A stretch of 64,000 nucleotides of DNA from Muricauda sp. SCSIO 65647. Lineage in GTDB: Bacteria; Bacteroidota; Bacteroidia; Flavobacteriales; Flavobacteriaceae. The stretch lies in the NCBI RefSeq assembly GCF_021534965.1, contig NZ_CP091037.1:1280501-1344500 (forward strand), written 5' to 3'. The position numbers and the translations under genes were made by a program. The notes under the pieces are model-generated. The model was not told where the DNA came from. It ran no database searches and was given only the letters and a program-made list of their open reading frames with translations. Below, piece after piece: positions 54,352 through 62,271 of this stretch (the first letter of the stretch is position 1; every line of letters starts with the position of its first letter).

Positions 54352-54685
54352 TTTCCTAAACTTTAGATCCAGGTTCGAGTCCTGGTGAGGCCACTTCGGC
54401 AGGCAGGTTTCCTAAACTTTAAATGCAAGTGATTCTTGCCGGGGCCACTCTCTTAGCTACAGCCTTTTCCCTTCCATTTTTGATCATATGTCTTTCATGC
54501 AAATTGGGCGCTTCTTGGCAAATGCCATTGGGTTGCCAACAATGTTGTTTTTTACAACTCCCCCTTTTTGACTTTGATAGGTAAACGAACCCTAGAAAGT
54601 TCTCCATAATGCCAACCCCTATAATTCCACACTAAAAATTATGTCTTGATTTATAGGGCGAGTCTTATACGGTATATGGCAACGC

Positions 54686-54693
54686 TACATTTG
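54686..54693 (+). promoter_or_regulatory. -7 promoter element of the efflux operon
   Basis: TACATTTG matches TAnnTTTG, 49 bases before the TolC-family start. The preceding 54450-54685 shows no gene or RNA I can recognise. Confidence 0.4.
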
Positions 54694-54741
54694 TTTCGCA
54701 AAATGGGTGACAGCCCTGTTCACCACCAAACAACGAAACAA

Positions 54742-56055
54742 ATGAAGTGTCAATTTCGCTCTTTACTCTTTTGGGTCTTTGGTATCGCCATATCGATGCA
54801 CACCCCATCGTATTGCCAAGAACTGGACTTGCAATCTTATATCGAATTGGTAAAAAAAGACAATATCGATTTGAAACAAAGTGCAAAACAGGTGCTCATA
54901 GCAAGGGAAGAAACCAAGATTGCCAAATCAGCACTACTGCCAGACGTAAATGTCAATGGGTTTTATCAACGTGACTTCAATAGAAATTTTCTCTTTATCA
55001 ACGATTTTGATGGAAGTACGACACGGTTAAGAACCAACTTCAACAACAGTGTAAGTGCCAATGCCGCGCTGAACCAGACCCTTTTCGATCCCGCCATTTT
55101 TTCTGCTGCGAAAATTGCGAAGCTTGCTGAGGAAATCAGCGGGCTACATGACGAACACCTTCACAATGAGCTTATTGTACAGGCTTCCTCTTTGTATTGG
55201 CAGGCCATTTTTACCAAAGCAAGTGTCACCGTACTTGTTGAGAATTCGACCTTGGCAGAAGAGCAATTGGCCCAAATCAAGAAGCTGCACGGCAAGGGCA
55301 CGGTAAGTGATTTACAGGTACAACAAGCCGAGGTCTTCTATAAAAAAACACTCCCCCCGCTTAAAAATGCCAAAAATCAATTTGGAAAATTGATGAACGA
55401 CCTTAAAGTATTGGCCAACATACCCCTTACCGAACGTATTGTTCTCACCGATGATCTCGAAACCACGGACCTCAACAATGTCATCTATACCGATGAGGCA
55501 GATCTAGAGGGGCAGCCGAAGCTCAAAACCTTAAAAAAAGAGGTCGAGATCGCCGATAGGCAAATCAACCTCAATAAGAAATTTTGGTACCCCAAATTGA
55601 ATCTGACCGCAGCATATAATTATGATGCCCTGGCCAATGATTTCAAATTCAGTGACAATGAAAACAAATTGTTCCTTGTGCAGCTGGGGGTCAGTGTACC
55701 CATTTTCTCAGGGGGTAGCAACAGGGCCAAAATTGCCAAGGCTTCCATTGAAAGGGAAACGGCAGAACTCGACCTTGTCAAAACGAAACAACATTTGCTC
55801 AATCAACTTCGAGCGGCCGAAAACAATTATAACAGTGCCATGGCCAATATTGAAACATATAGGCAGACCATATTGTTGAATGAGAGCGAACTGGAAATTT
55901 TCAAAAAGCAACTAAGCCTAGGTGTCGTCACCACCGTCGAATTCAAGGAAAGTCGATTGCGGCTCACGCAATCCAGATTAGAGCTGTTAAACTCATACCT
56001 GGATTTACATATAGCACACCTTCAAATTTTAAGGATCACGGGCCAAATAAACTAA
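54742..56055 (+). CDS. TolC family outer membrane efflux channel
   Basis: 437 residues from ATG 54742; the longer in-frame reading starts with a leader unlike a signal peptide. A signal peptide (MKCQFRSLLFWVFGIAISMH) is followed by two helix-strand repeats typical of TolC, with long coiled helices (VQQAEVFYKKTLPPLKNAKN; FKESRLRLTQSRLELLNSYL). First gene of a tripartite pump operon. Confidence 0.88.
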   Translation: MKCQFRSLLFWVFGIAISMHTPSYCQELDLQSYIELVKKDNIDLKQSAKQVLIAREETKIAKSALLPDVNVNGFYQRDFNRNFLFINDFDGSTTRLRTNFNNSVSANAALNQTLFDPAIFSAAKIAKLAEEISGLHDEHLHNELIVQASSLYWQAIFTKASVTVLVENSTLAEEQLAQIKKLHGKGTVSDLQVQQAEVFYKKTLPPLKNAKNQFGKLMNDLKVLANIPLTERIVLTDDLETTDLNNVIYTDEADLEGQPKLKTLKKEVEIADRQINLNKKFWYPKLNLTAAYNYDALANDFKFSDNENKLFLVQLGVSVPIFSGGSNRAKIAKASIERETAELDLVKTKQHLLNQLRAAENNYNSAMANIETYRQTILLNESELEIFKKQLSLGVVTTVEFKESRLRLTQSRLELLNSYLDLHIAHLQILRITGQIN

Positions 56056-56085
56056 ATGCCATCCCAAAAAATAAAGTATCAAAAA

Positions 56086-57099
56086 ATGAAGACAATAAAG
56101 CGTTTATCGATGTTAGCCATTTCGTGTTCCCTGTTTGTGGGCTGCTATTGGCCTGAAACCTCACAAGAAACCACTAGGGAAGAACCGATCAAGGTAAAGG
56201 CAATCACCCTAAAAAAGGAGCCATACAATGAAACAAAGGTCTATCATGGAGAACTGCAATTTTCCAAATCGGCGAGCTTTGTCGCACAACAGCCCGGAAT
56301 AGTGACCAAGCTCAATGCCAGACCCGGTCAAAAAGTGCGACGGGGTGAGGTTGTTGCGGTATACCCACCATTAAACCACCAATTACAGATCGATCAGGCA
56401 AGGATAGAGCAGAACAAGATAGCCCAAGATTATACACGGCAACAAGAATTGTTTAAGGCTGGTGCCGTTTCAAAGGTATCTGTTGATACCTATAAAACCC
56501 AATTGGATGTTCTGGTCAAAACGACCCAGCAACTGCAAAATATGAACACCATTAGGGCACCTTTTTCAGGAATCATTACACAAGTGCCGGTCAAAATCGG
56601 TGAGGAAGTGGGCATGGGACAAGCCCTGTTCAGCATGGCGGAAACAGCTACCGTAGAGGTAAATTTTTACGTAACGCCACATGACATTGCCCATATCGCA
56701 ATAGGGACAACAACCTATTTGACCCTCTCCCACAAAAAGATTGAAGGAAAAATCACAAAGACATCGATTCAAATGGATTCGAAACGAAAGGCATTTCTGG
56801 TTACCGCCTCATTTAAGAACGAAGGGGTATCCTTTACGGGCACCCACGTTGAAATTGAATTGGAAACCGGACCATCACTTTCGGGTATTTGGATTCCCGT
56901 GGAATCGTTAAAACAAATCGGAAACAGGCATTATGTATTCATTATCAAAGATGACAAGGCTATCGAAACCGACGTGAAAATAGGACAGCGAAACGAGACT
57001 TCCGTACAGATCACCGAAGGGCTGGAAGTAGGGCAGCGTTTGATCACCGCCGGTTCAGAAAAAGTGGAAAGAAATAGTCAGGTTTTAACCATTCAGTAA
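56086..57099 (+). CDS. RND efflux membrane-fusion (HlyD/AcrA) lipoprotein
   Basis: 337 residues from ATG 56086 (a start at 56056, right after the TolC stop, is possible). Lipobox SLFVGC suggests an inner-membrane lipid anchor. Order: beta-barrel, lipoyl half (QQPGIVTKLNARPGQKVRRGE), short hairpin, second lipoyl half (IRAPFSGIITQVPVKIGEEV), beta-barrel and membrane-proximal domain. It links the RND pump to the TolC channel. Confidence 0.9.
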   Translation: MKTIKRLSMLAISCSLFVGCYWPETSQETTREEPIKVKAITLKKEPYNETKVYHGELQFSKSASFVAQQPGIVTKLNARPGQKVRRGEVVAVYPPLNHQLQIDQARIEQNKIAQDYTRQQELFKAGAVSKVSVDTYKTQLDVLVKTTQQLQNMNTIRAPFSGIITQVPVKIGEEVGMGQALFSMAETATVEVNFYVTPHDIAHIAIGTTTYLTLSHKKIEGKITKTSIQMDSKRKAFLVTASFKNEGVSFTGTHVEIELETGPSLSGIWIPVESLKQIGNRHYVFIIKDDKAIETDVKIGQRNETSVQITEGLEVGQRLITAGSEKVERNSQVLTIQ

Positions 57100-57110
57100 A
57101 TAGAATAGTT

Positions 57111-60100
57111 ATGAAAGTCACCAATTTCGCAGTCTCTAGGCCGGTAACCACATCAATGGTCTTTTTGGCGCTGTTGCTGTTCGGATTTATGTCGTATGTA
57201 AAACTACCGGTAAACCTGATGCCCGAGGTAAATCTTCCGGCCATGGTAATCGTTACGGACTATCCTGGAGCAACTCCCGGTGAAGTGGAGACCGAGATCA
57301 CCAATCTACTTGAAAAAGAAGTGGCCACCATCAATGGGTTAAAACTCATGCAGTCTTACTCCATGCCCAATATGTCCATGATCATCGTTCAGTTTGAATT
57401 GGACAAAAACCAAGATAAGGCCATGGCCGAACTGCGCAACAAGATAGATCTGGTGGTTTCCTTTTTGCCCAAAGAGGCCAAATTGCCATTCGTTCGCAAA
57501 CGATCCAAGCCCCTATTGGCCCCTTTTAGTATGAACAGTGGTTCTGTGGTCGATCTGATCATTACCGGAAATGTCGATGCCAACAAACTCTACCAGCTAT
57601 CGAGACGGGAAATCAAGGACAAAATTTCGCGTATCGACGGGGTGACCAAAATTGAGTTCAACGGTGGAAAATTACGTGAAATTCATGTAGAGGTCGATAA
57701 GAACGGTCTATATGGTTTGGGCATGAACATTACAGCGGTCGCCACTCAATTAAAAGACAACAATGTAGATATGTCAGGAGGCGACATTGTAAGGGAAGAC
57801 CGTGAATCTATCATAAAGACCGGGAGCAAATACAACTCTGTACAATCCGTCAAAAGCACCTACATCGCCACCCCTTATGGGGAAAAGAAGCTGACCGATT
57901 TTGCTGCGGTAAAAGACACCTTCCAACTCGCAAAAAAAGATGCTTTCTTTTACGATGGTATTGAAAAAAAGGAACTTAACAATATTGTGGGCATAAGCGT
58001 GCAGAAAAGCAGCACCGCAAATGCAGTGTCCATAGCCAAGGCGGTAAAGGAACTGGTCCCTGAAATTCAAAAAAACTTGCCTGAAGGGGTTACCCTGAGC
58101 TTGCCATTTGACTCTTCAGAATATATCGAAAGCTCGGTGAACGATGCCATGATGAACGTTATTCTCGGCATTATCGTCACGGGTCTGATCTTGTTTCTCT
58201 TTGTGAACAATATCAAGGCCACGGTAATCGTGAGCATCTCCATTCCCGTATCGCTCATTATCAATTTTTTGGCCATGAGGCTCTTTGATGGATCACTCAA
58301 TATGCTGTCGTTGATGAGCTTTGCCGTAGCCATTGGCGCCTTGGTTTCCAACTCTATAGTGGTTTTGGAGAACATTCTTCGTCTCAAAAAAGAGGGTTTG
58401 CCCATAAAAGAGGCCTGCGTCACCGGTACCCAAGAAGTGTTTACGGCAGTATTGGCCTCGACAGGCACAAACTTGGTGGTGTTCTTGCCCATTGCATCCA
58501 TGAACTCGATAGTCGGTGCATTTTTTAGGGAATACGCCCTGACCATTTCATTCGCGACCATTTTTTCACTTCTGGTCTCCATTACCTTAACCCCGATGCT
58601 CGCCTCGATTCTATTGAAGAACGATCCAAAACCCTCTAAATTCTCCAATTGGATCATCAAATCATTTGACAGGCTACAAGAACTCTATGAAAAGTCATTG
58701 CGAAGGTTGATGTCAAGAAAACGCAACCCTATCATCTTGTTTGCCGTGATGTTCTTCTTCTTTATCATGAGCATGGGGTTGTTGGGGGAAATCGGATTTG
58801 AGTTCGAGCCAGAATCAGACAACGGCGATTTGTTTGTAGAGCTTGAAATGCAACCGGGCACCTCAATCGAGAAGAACAGGGAATTGACCAAATTGGTCGA
58901 ACAAAAGATCGCCACATATCCTGAAGTAAAGGCGGTATTGAGTATGTTGGGCAGTAAAAACTCCTTTACCACGGGCTCTAATTATACCAACATCTCACTG
59001 AAGCTCAACAAAAGTGTGGAACGCGAGCTGTCGAATGGCCAAATTGGCCAGAAACTACTAAATGACCTCAAAGAGATTCCTGAAATAAAACCTGTGGTGG
59101 CGACCACAAGTTCTGAAGAAAGTGGTGATCTGGGGTTCTCCTTAAAATCCAATGATGCCGCACAACTGTCCCGAGCAAATGATCAGGTCATGGACCTGTT
59201 GAAAGATGTGGAAGGTCTAATTTCATTTGAATCAAGTCTGCGAAATGGCCCACCCTTGCTTCAATTCAAGCCCAAGAAGCGTTTGTTGGCCGAATTGGGC
59301 ATCTCGGTCAATGAACTGGCATTGGTCATTCGAAGTGCCATTACAGGTATCAAGGCGACGGTGATGAGTGAAAATGATGTGGAGTACAACATCAACATCA
59401 AGGTTCCCGTTTCCCAGGCCAACTCTGTCGAGGATATCAAGCAGCTCCCCCTTCACACCGCGACGGGCATGTTTACCGTGGGGCAGTTGGCCGAGGTGTC
59501 TTATGAAACCGCCCCTGCCCAAATACTCCATAAAGAAAAGTCAAAAACGGCAGAGTTCAGCGCTACATTGGCCCCCGGTTACATATTGGGAGATGTCAGG
59601 TCAACCATCGATTCAAAGCTTAACGAAATAAATCTGCCCTCTGGCGTAGATTTCCAATGGAGCGGCAACGTGGAGGAATTGGACAATACGGTGGCCGATA
59701 TGACGATCACTTTTATATTGGCGCTGGTATTGATGTACATGTTGTTGGCCTCGCTCATGGAAAGTTTATGGCAGCCATTGGTCATTTTCACTACTGTTCC
59801 CATGGCGTTGATAGGGGTATTTGTGATCATGTATTTTGCCGGCACTACTATGAACATCATGTCTTTAATGGCCATCATTACCCTATTGGGCCTCGTGGTC
59901 AATGACGATATTTTGATCCACGACTATACTGAACAGTTGATGCACAAGAAAAAAATGGATATTCATAGTGCGACCATTCTTTCAGGAAAGACCAAAATGA
60001 AGGCCGTTATCATGACCACGGTCGCCATTATATTCGGTATGCTGCCCAATGCCATCGGTCTTGGGGATGCAGGAGCGGAATACAGAATACCCATGGCCAT

Positions 60101-60221
60101 AGTCACCATTGGCGGAATGATCACCTCTACGGTGCTCACGCTGTATTTGATTCCCTCCCTGTTCTATGTCATTAGAAGTAGAAGGCAAAAAAAAGCAGAT
60201 CATGAAACCCTCAAAAATTGA
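57111..60221 (+). CDS. RND-family multidrug/solute efflux permease
   Basis: 1036 residues. The AcrB/MdtBC layout: N-terminal span followed by porter domains (NLMPEVNLPAMVIVTDYPGA), twelve spans in two sets, and a second porter half (MFFFFIMSMGLLGEIGFEFEPESDNGD). A region near residue 400 (MLSLMSFAVAIGALVSNSIVVLENI) holds the span-4 site, here with Ala-Leu-Val-Ser-Asn in place of the usual GLVVDDA, so one of the proton-relay Asp residues may be missing. The second half has VVNDDILIHDY. Confidence 0.92.
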   Translation: MKVTNFAVSRPVTTSMVFLALLLFGFMSYVKLPVNLMPEVNLPAMVIVTDYPGATPGEVETEITNLLEKEVATINGLKLMQSYSMPNMSMIIVQFELDKNQDKAMAELRNKIDLVVSFLPKEAKLPFVRKRSKPLLAPFSMNSGSVVDLIITGNVDANKLYQLSRREIKDKISRIDGVTKIEFNGGKLREIHVEVDKNGLYGLGMNITAVATQLKDNNVDMSGGDIVREDRESIIKTGSKYNSVQSVKSTYIATPYGEKKLTDFAAVKDTFQLAKKDAFFYDGIEKKELNNIVGISVQKSSTANAVSIAKAVKELVPEIQKNLPEGVTLSLPFDSSEYIESSVNDAMMNVILGIIVTGLILFLFVNNIKATVIVSISIPVSLIINFLAMRLFDGSLNMLSLMSFAVAIGALVSNSIVVLENILRLKKEGLPIKEACVTGTQEVFTAVLASTGTNLVVFLPIASMNSIVGAFFREYALTISFATIFSLLVSITLTPMLASILLKNDPKPSKFSNWIIKSFDRLQELYEKSLRRLMSRKRNPIILFAVMFFFFIMSMGLLGEIGFEFEPESDNGDLFVELEMQPGTSIEKNRELTKLVEQKIATYPEVKAVLSMLGSKNSFTTGSNYTNISLKLNKSVERELSNGQIGQKLLNDLKEIPEIKPVVATTSSEESGDLGFSLKSNDAAQLSRANDQVMDLLKDVEGLISFESSLRNGPPLLQFKPKKRLLAELGISVNELALVIRSAITGIKATVMSENDVEYNINIKVPVSQANSVEDIKQLPLHTATGMFTVGQLAEVSYETAPAQILHKEKSKTAEFSATLAPGYILGDVRSTIDSKLNEINLPSGVDFQWSGNVEELDNTVADMTITFILALVLMYMLLASLMESLWQPLVIFTTVPMALIGVFVIMYFAGTTMNIMSLMAIITLLGLVVNDDILIHDYTEQLMHKKKMDIHSATILSGKTKMKAVIMTTVAIIFGMLPNAIGLGDAGAEYRIPMAIVTIGGMITSTVLTLYLIPSLFYVIRSRRQKKADHETLKN

Positions 60222-60444
60222 AATCGTAAAGTTCTCGGCCGTAATGATCGTTTTTTTGATAGGAATGGTCATTATGATCATCCATAAAGTGCAAAATACA
60301 TGGATTTGGATCGGGTACATTAGCGTTTGGTGGTGGGCAGAAGTGAAAATAGCGAAGAACTTTCATCTAAAACTGTGGGTCTGGGTACTTATTTTGGCAC
60401 TGATTCTGGCCATTGATGCCCTTGTGATTTTGTACTTCGTGTAA
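60202..60444 (+). CDS. Small membrane protein attached to the RND operon
   Basis: 80 residues from ATG 60202, overlapping the RND gene by 20 bases in another frame. Two or three hydrophobic helices; Trp-rich GYISVWWWAEVKIAKNFHLKLWVWV. No family is recognised. The overlap suggests co-translation; small helices of this sort (AcrZ in E. coli) can modulate RND pumps, but nothing here proves it. Confidence 0.6.
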   Translation: MKPSKIEIVKFSAVMIVFLIGMVIMIIHKVQNTWIWIGYISVWWWAEVKIAKNFHLKLWVWVLILALILAIDALVILYFV

Positions 60445-60561
60445 TGATGGCAAGAGTGATCTATGTAAATCATCAAGGGAGCACTAGCGTCATCAAATCC
60501 ATTTTTTATGCGCTATTCGTGCGGCTTAAGCAGTACGTAGCACAAAATCAATTCTATACAG

Positions 60562-60586
60562 AACGGGGTCAATGCCCCGTTTTTTT
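60562..60586 (+). terminator. Terminator of the efflux operon
   Basis: Stem AACGGGG / CCCCGTT, loop TCAATG, then seven T. Confidence 0.88.
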
Positions 60587-60600
60587 ATGGCATTAAATGC

Positions 60601-60608
60601 TACATTTG
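60601..60608 (+). promoter_or_regulatory. -7 element immediately before the AraC-like gene
   Basis: TACATTTG matches TAnnTTTG and ends only four bases before the ATG at 60613, so either the message is nearly leaderless or the true start is further in. Confidence 0.4.
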
Positions 60609-60612
60609 CCCT

Positions 60613-61725
60613 ATGGATGCTTTAAACATAGCCCCCTTATTAAGTCTCACCGTAGGGGTGTTTTTGTTTATTTTCATTTTATTCCGAAAATCGGGTCTGG
60701 GCAGGGATAAAAGGCTTCGCTATGTTTTGGCGGCACTGGTCTTTTATTTTGCATTTGTATCGTTTGACTACTACACTACCCTGAGCGAGCGTGGGAGCAA
60801 TTGGTACTTTGGAATATCCTATATGTTCCATCATCTGGTAGGGTTTCTGTTCTATTACTTTATTGCCCTATTGATAAAATTGCCGGTAGCCTTTAAAAAA
60901 TGGGTGTTCATCGTGAGCGGCATTACCCTGCTGAGATGGTTGTTCTTTTATCCCCTATTTGAATATGAAAATATAGATGAGTTCTTTACATTACTACAGA
61001 CCTCAGAGTATGCCGAGTGGTTGTTCTTAGAATACCTCTTGGTCACCTTACTCAATATTTTCTTCTTCTTCTTGGCATTCTATCGGTTTAGAAAGGCGCC
61101 GATGGCATTGGTGCTTACCAAAGATGAAAAGCTCAAGTACAAATGGGCCAAATTGATACTGATCGCACTTGTTATTTTACAACTGGGCATGTTCATCAAC
61201 CTTTTGGTAAACGGATATACCATGGACACCTATCAAATCTCCATGAAATTTGAATCGCTGTTGATCGCTATTTTCTTTTTCATTTTTGCCTATTCCATCA
61301 TGCATTTTCCGGTATTTGCCTTTTCGGGCGACTTTGAAGATCTACCCGAAGAGACCAAAAAGAAATATGCAAAGTCTTCGTTGAAAGATTCGTCTGAACT
61401 CTTTGATCAAATAGGCGCCTTGGTAAGGGAAGAACAATTGTATCTGGATTTCGACTTGAAATTGAATACGTTATCTGAAAAGTTGGGAAGCTCCATCCAT
61501 CATGTTTCGCAGGCAATCAATCAAAACTCGGGCATGAGTTTTCCTGATTTTATCAACGGTTTTCGAATTGAGGAAGCAAAAAAGCGACTGCTCATGCCAA
61601 AACCGGACACGATTTTTGCCATATCGCTCGATGTGGGGTTCAATAGTAAAGCGGCATTTTATACCGCCTTTAAAAAAGTGACCTCCCAAACCCCAACAGA
61701 ATTTAAAAAGGCCTTCAAAAGTTAG
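60613..61725 (+). CDS. AraC-type regulator with N-terminal membrane domain
   Basis: 370 residues. Seven hydrophobic helices fill residues 5-240, and an AraC/XylS double helix-turn-helix fills 265-370 (LNTLSEKLGSSIHHVSQAIN; FAISLDVGFNSKAAFYTAFKKVT). This is a membrane-bound transcription factor; the ligand is unknown. It may control the adjacent efflux operon, but no operator is visible. Confidence 0.86.
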   Translation: MDALNIAPLLSLTVGVFLFIFILFRKSGLGRDKRLRYVLAALVFYFAFVSFDYYTTLSERGSNWYFGISYMFHHLVGFLFYYFIALLIKLPVAFKKWVFIVSGITLLRWLFFYPLFEYENIDEFFTLLQTSEYAEWLFLEYLLVTLLNIFFFFLAFYRFRKAPMALVLTKDEKLKYKWAKLILIALVILQLGMFINLLVNGYTMDTYQISMKFESLLIAIFFFIFAYSIMHFPVFAFSGDFEDLPEETKKKYAKSSLKDSSELFDQIGALVREEQLYLDFDLKLNTLSEKLGSSIHHVSQAINQNSGMSFPDFINGFRIEEAKKRLLMPKPDTIFAISLDVGFNSKAAFYTAFKKVTSQTPTEFKKAFKS

Positions 61726-61752
61726 CTCCAACAAAAATCACATCTATCGCAA

Positions 61753-61784
61753 AAGTGCCTTGCCTATGGTTTAAGGCATTTTTT
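61753..61784 (+). terminator. Terminator after the AraC-like gene
   Basis: Nine-base stem AAGTGCCTT / AAGGCATTT with one G-T pair, eleven-base loop, T run. Confidence 0.75.
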
Positions 61785-61863
61785 ATGTTCAGTATTATAG
61801 GGAGCGGCATTCTTGCAAATCGCGCAGGCTACTTTTGACCACAATTCACTAAAAGATAATAGT

Positions 61864-62265
61864 ATGAAAGCTTTAAAAATAATGACTGCCTTGACGGTGG
61901 TATTGATGTCAATCACGAATTTGACCGCCCAAAACAATCCTTTGGCCGGAAAGTGGGAAGCGGAGTATGAAGAGAACAATGAGAAATCGTATGTAACCTA
62001 TGAGTTCAGAAAAGAAAATGGAAAACTCACTTGTTATACCACCTACATCAAAGACGATAAAGGTCATGGTGAAAAACATGAATCATTGGCCATAAAAGAC
62101 GTAACATTTGAAGGGGGAAAAGGCACGGGAACGTTCATATTTGCCCACGAGGGGAAAAACTATGAGGTCAGGGCCAAGCTTAAATTAAGCGATGGCAATA
62201 CCTTGACCATAAGCTATTCGGCCTGGGGCTATTCAGATAGCGAAACTTGGAAACGGTTAAAATAG
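61864..62265 (+). CDS. Secreted hypothetical protein
   Basis: 133 residues from ATG 61864 with signal peptide MKALKIMTALTVVLMSITNLTA. The mature beta-rich part begins NPLAGKWEAEYEE and ends SETWKRLK, a lipocalin-like layout resembling DUF2147-type proteins, but the match is loose. Six bases before the ABC membrane gene, so co-transcribed. Confidence 0.6.
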   Translation: MKALKIMTALTVVLMSITNLTAQNNPLAGKWEAEYEENNEKSYVTYEFRKENGKLTCYTTYIKDDKGHGEKHESLAIKDVTFEGGKGTGTFIFAHEGKNYEVRAKLKLSDGNTLTISYSAWGYSDSETWKRLK

Positions 62266-62271
62266 TTTTCA

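Larger units (their letters stand above)
54212..54395 (+). pseudogene. Middle split tRNA-Arg(CCT) copy (halves 54212-54241 and 54352-54395)
   Basis: Both halves are identical in sequence to the corresponding halves of the intact tRNA, and are split at exactly the same anticodon-stem position as the outer copy. The lack of decay suggests the inner insertion is recent. Confidence 0.75.
54188..54407 (+). mobile_element. Outer inserted unit (110-bp unit, itself interrupted)
   Basis: Made of CCTGCCTGC left end with a 24-base leader (54188-54211), tRNA 5' half (54212-54241), then, after the inner insertion, the 3' half (54352-54395) and right end TCGGCAGGCAGG (54396-54407). The inverted ends CCTGCCTGC / GCAGGCAGG pair perfectly over nine bases. 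There is no target duplication. With the inner unit removed it is 110 bases, the same as the inner one. It breaks the outer tRNA between positions 30 and 31. Confidence 0.6.
54158..54449 (+). pseudogene. Outer split tRNA-Arg copy (halves 54158-54187 and 54408-54449)
   Basis: The 5' half starts GGCCCCG and breaks after GAAG in the anticodon stem; the 3' half resumes TTTCCTAAACTTT and ends CGGGGCC-A. The acceptor arms pair perfectly, although they differ from the inner copies at two base pairs. The T arm is damaged: GCAAG-TGATT-CTTGC has a five-base loop without TTC, two bases shorter than normal. It is therefore non-functional as a tRNA even if rejoined. Confidence 0.75.

Noticed and set aside
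54158-54449. Group I intron in tRNA-Arg, a known place for introns
   Set aside because: The inserts are 110 bases, contain a whole tRNA, lack intron core motifs, and are placed in the anticodon stem one base before the loop.
54419-54607. 62-residue minus-strand frame after the tRNA locus
   Set aside because: It starts in the AT-rich gap, runs into the tRNA fragment, has no family likeness and no promoter or start signal.
58067-58660. 197-residue minus-strand frame inside the RND gene
   Set aside because: Shadow of a long membrane-protein gene; no domain or start signal.
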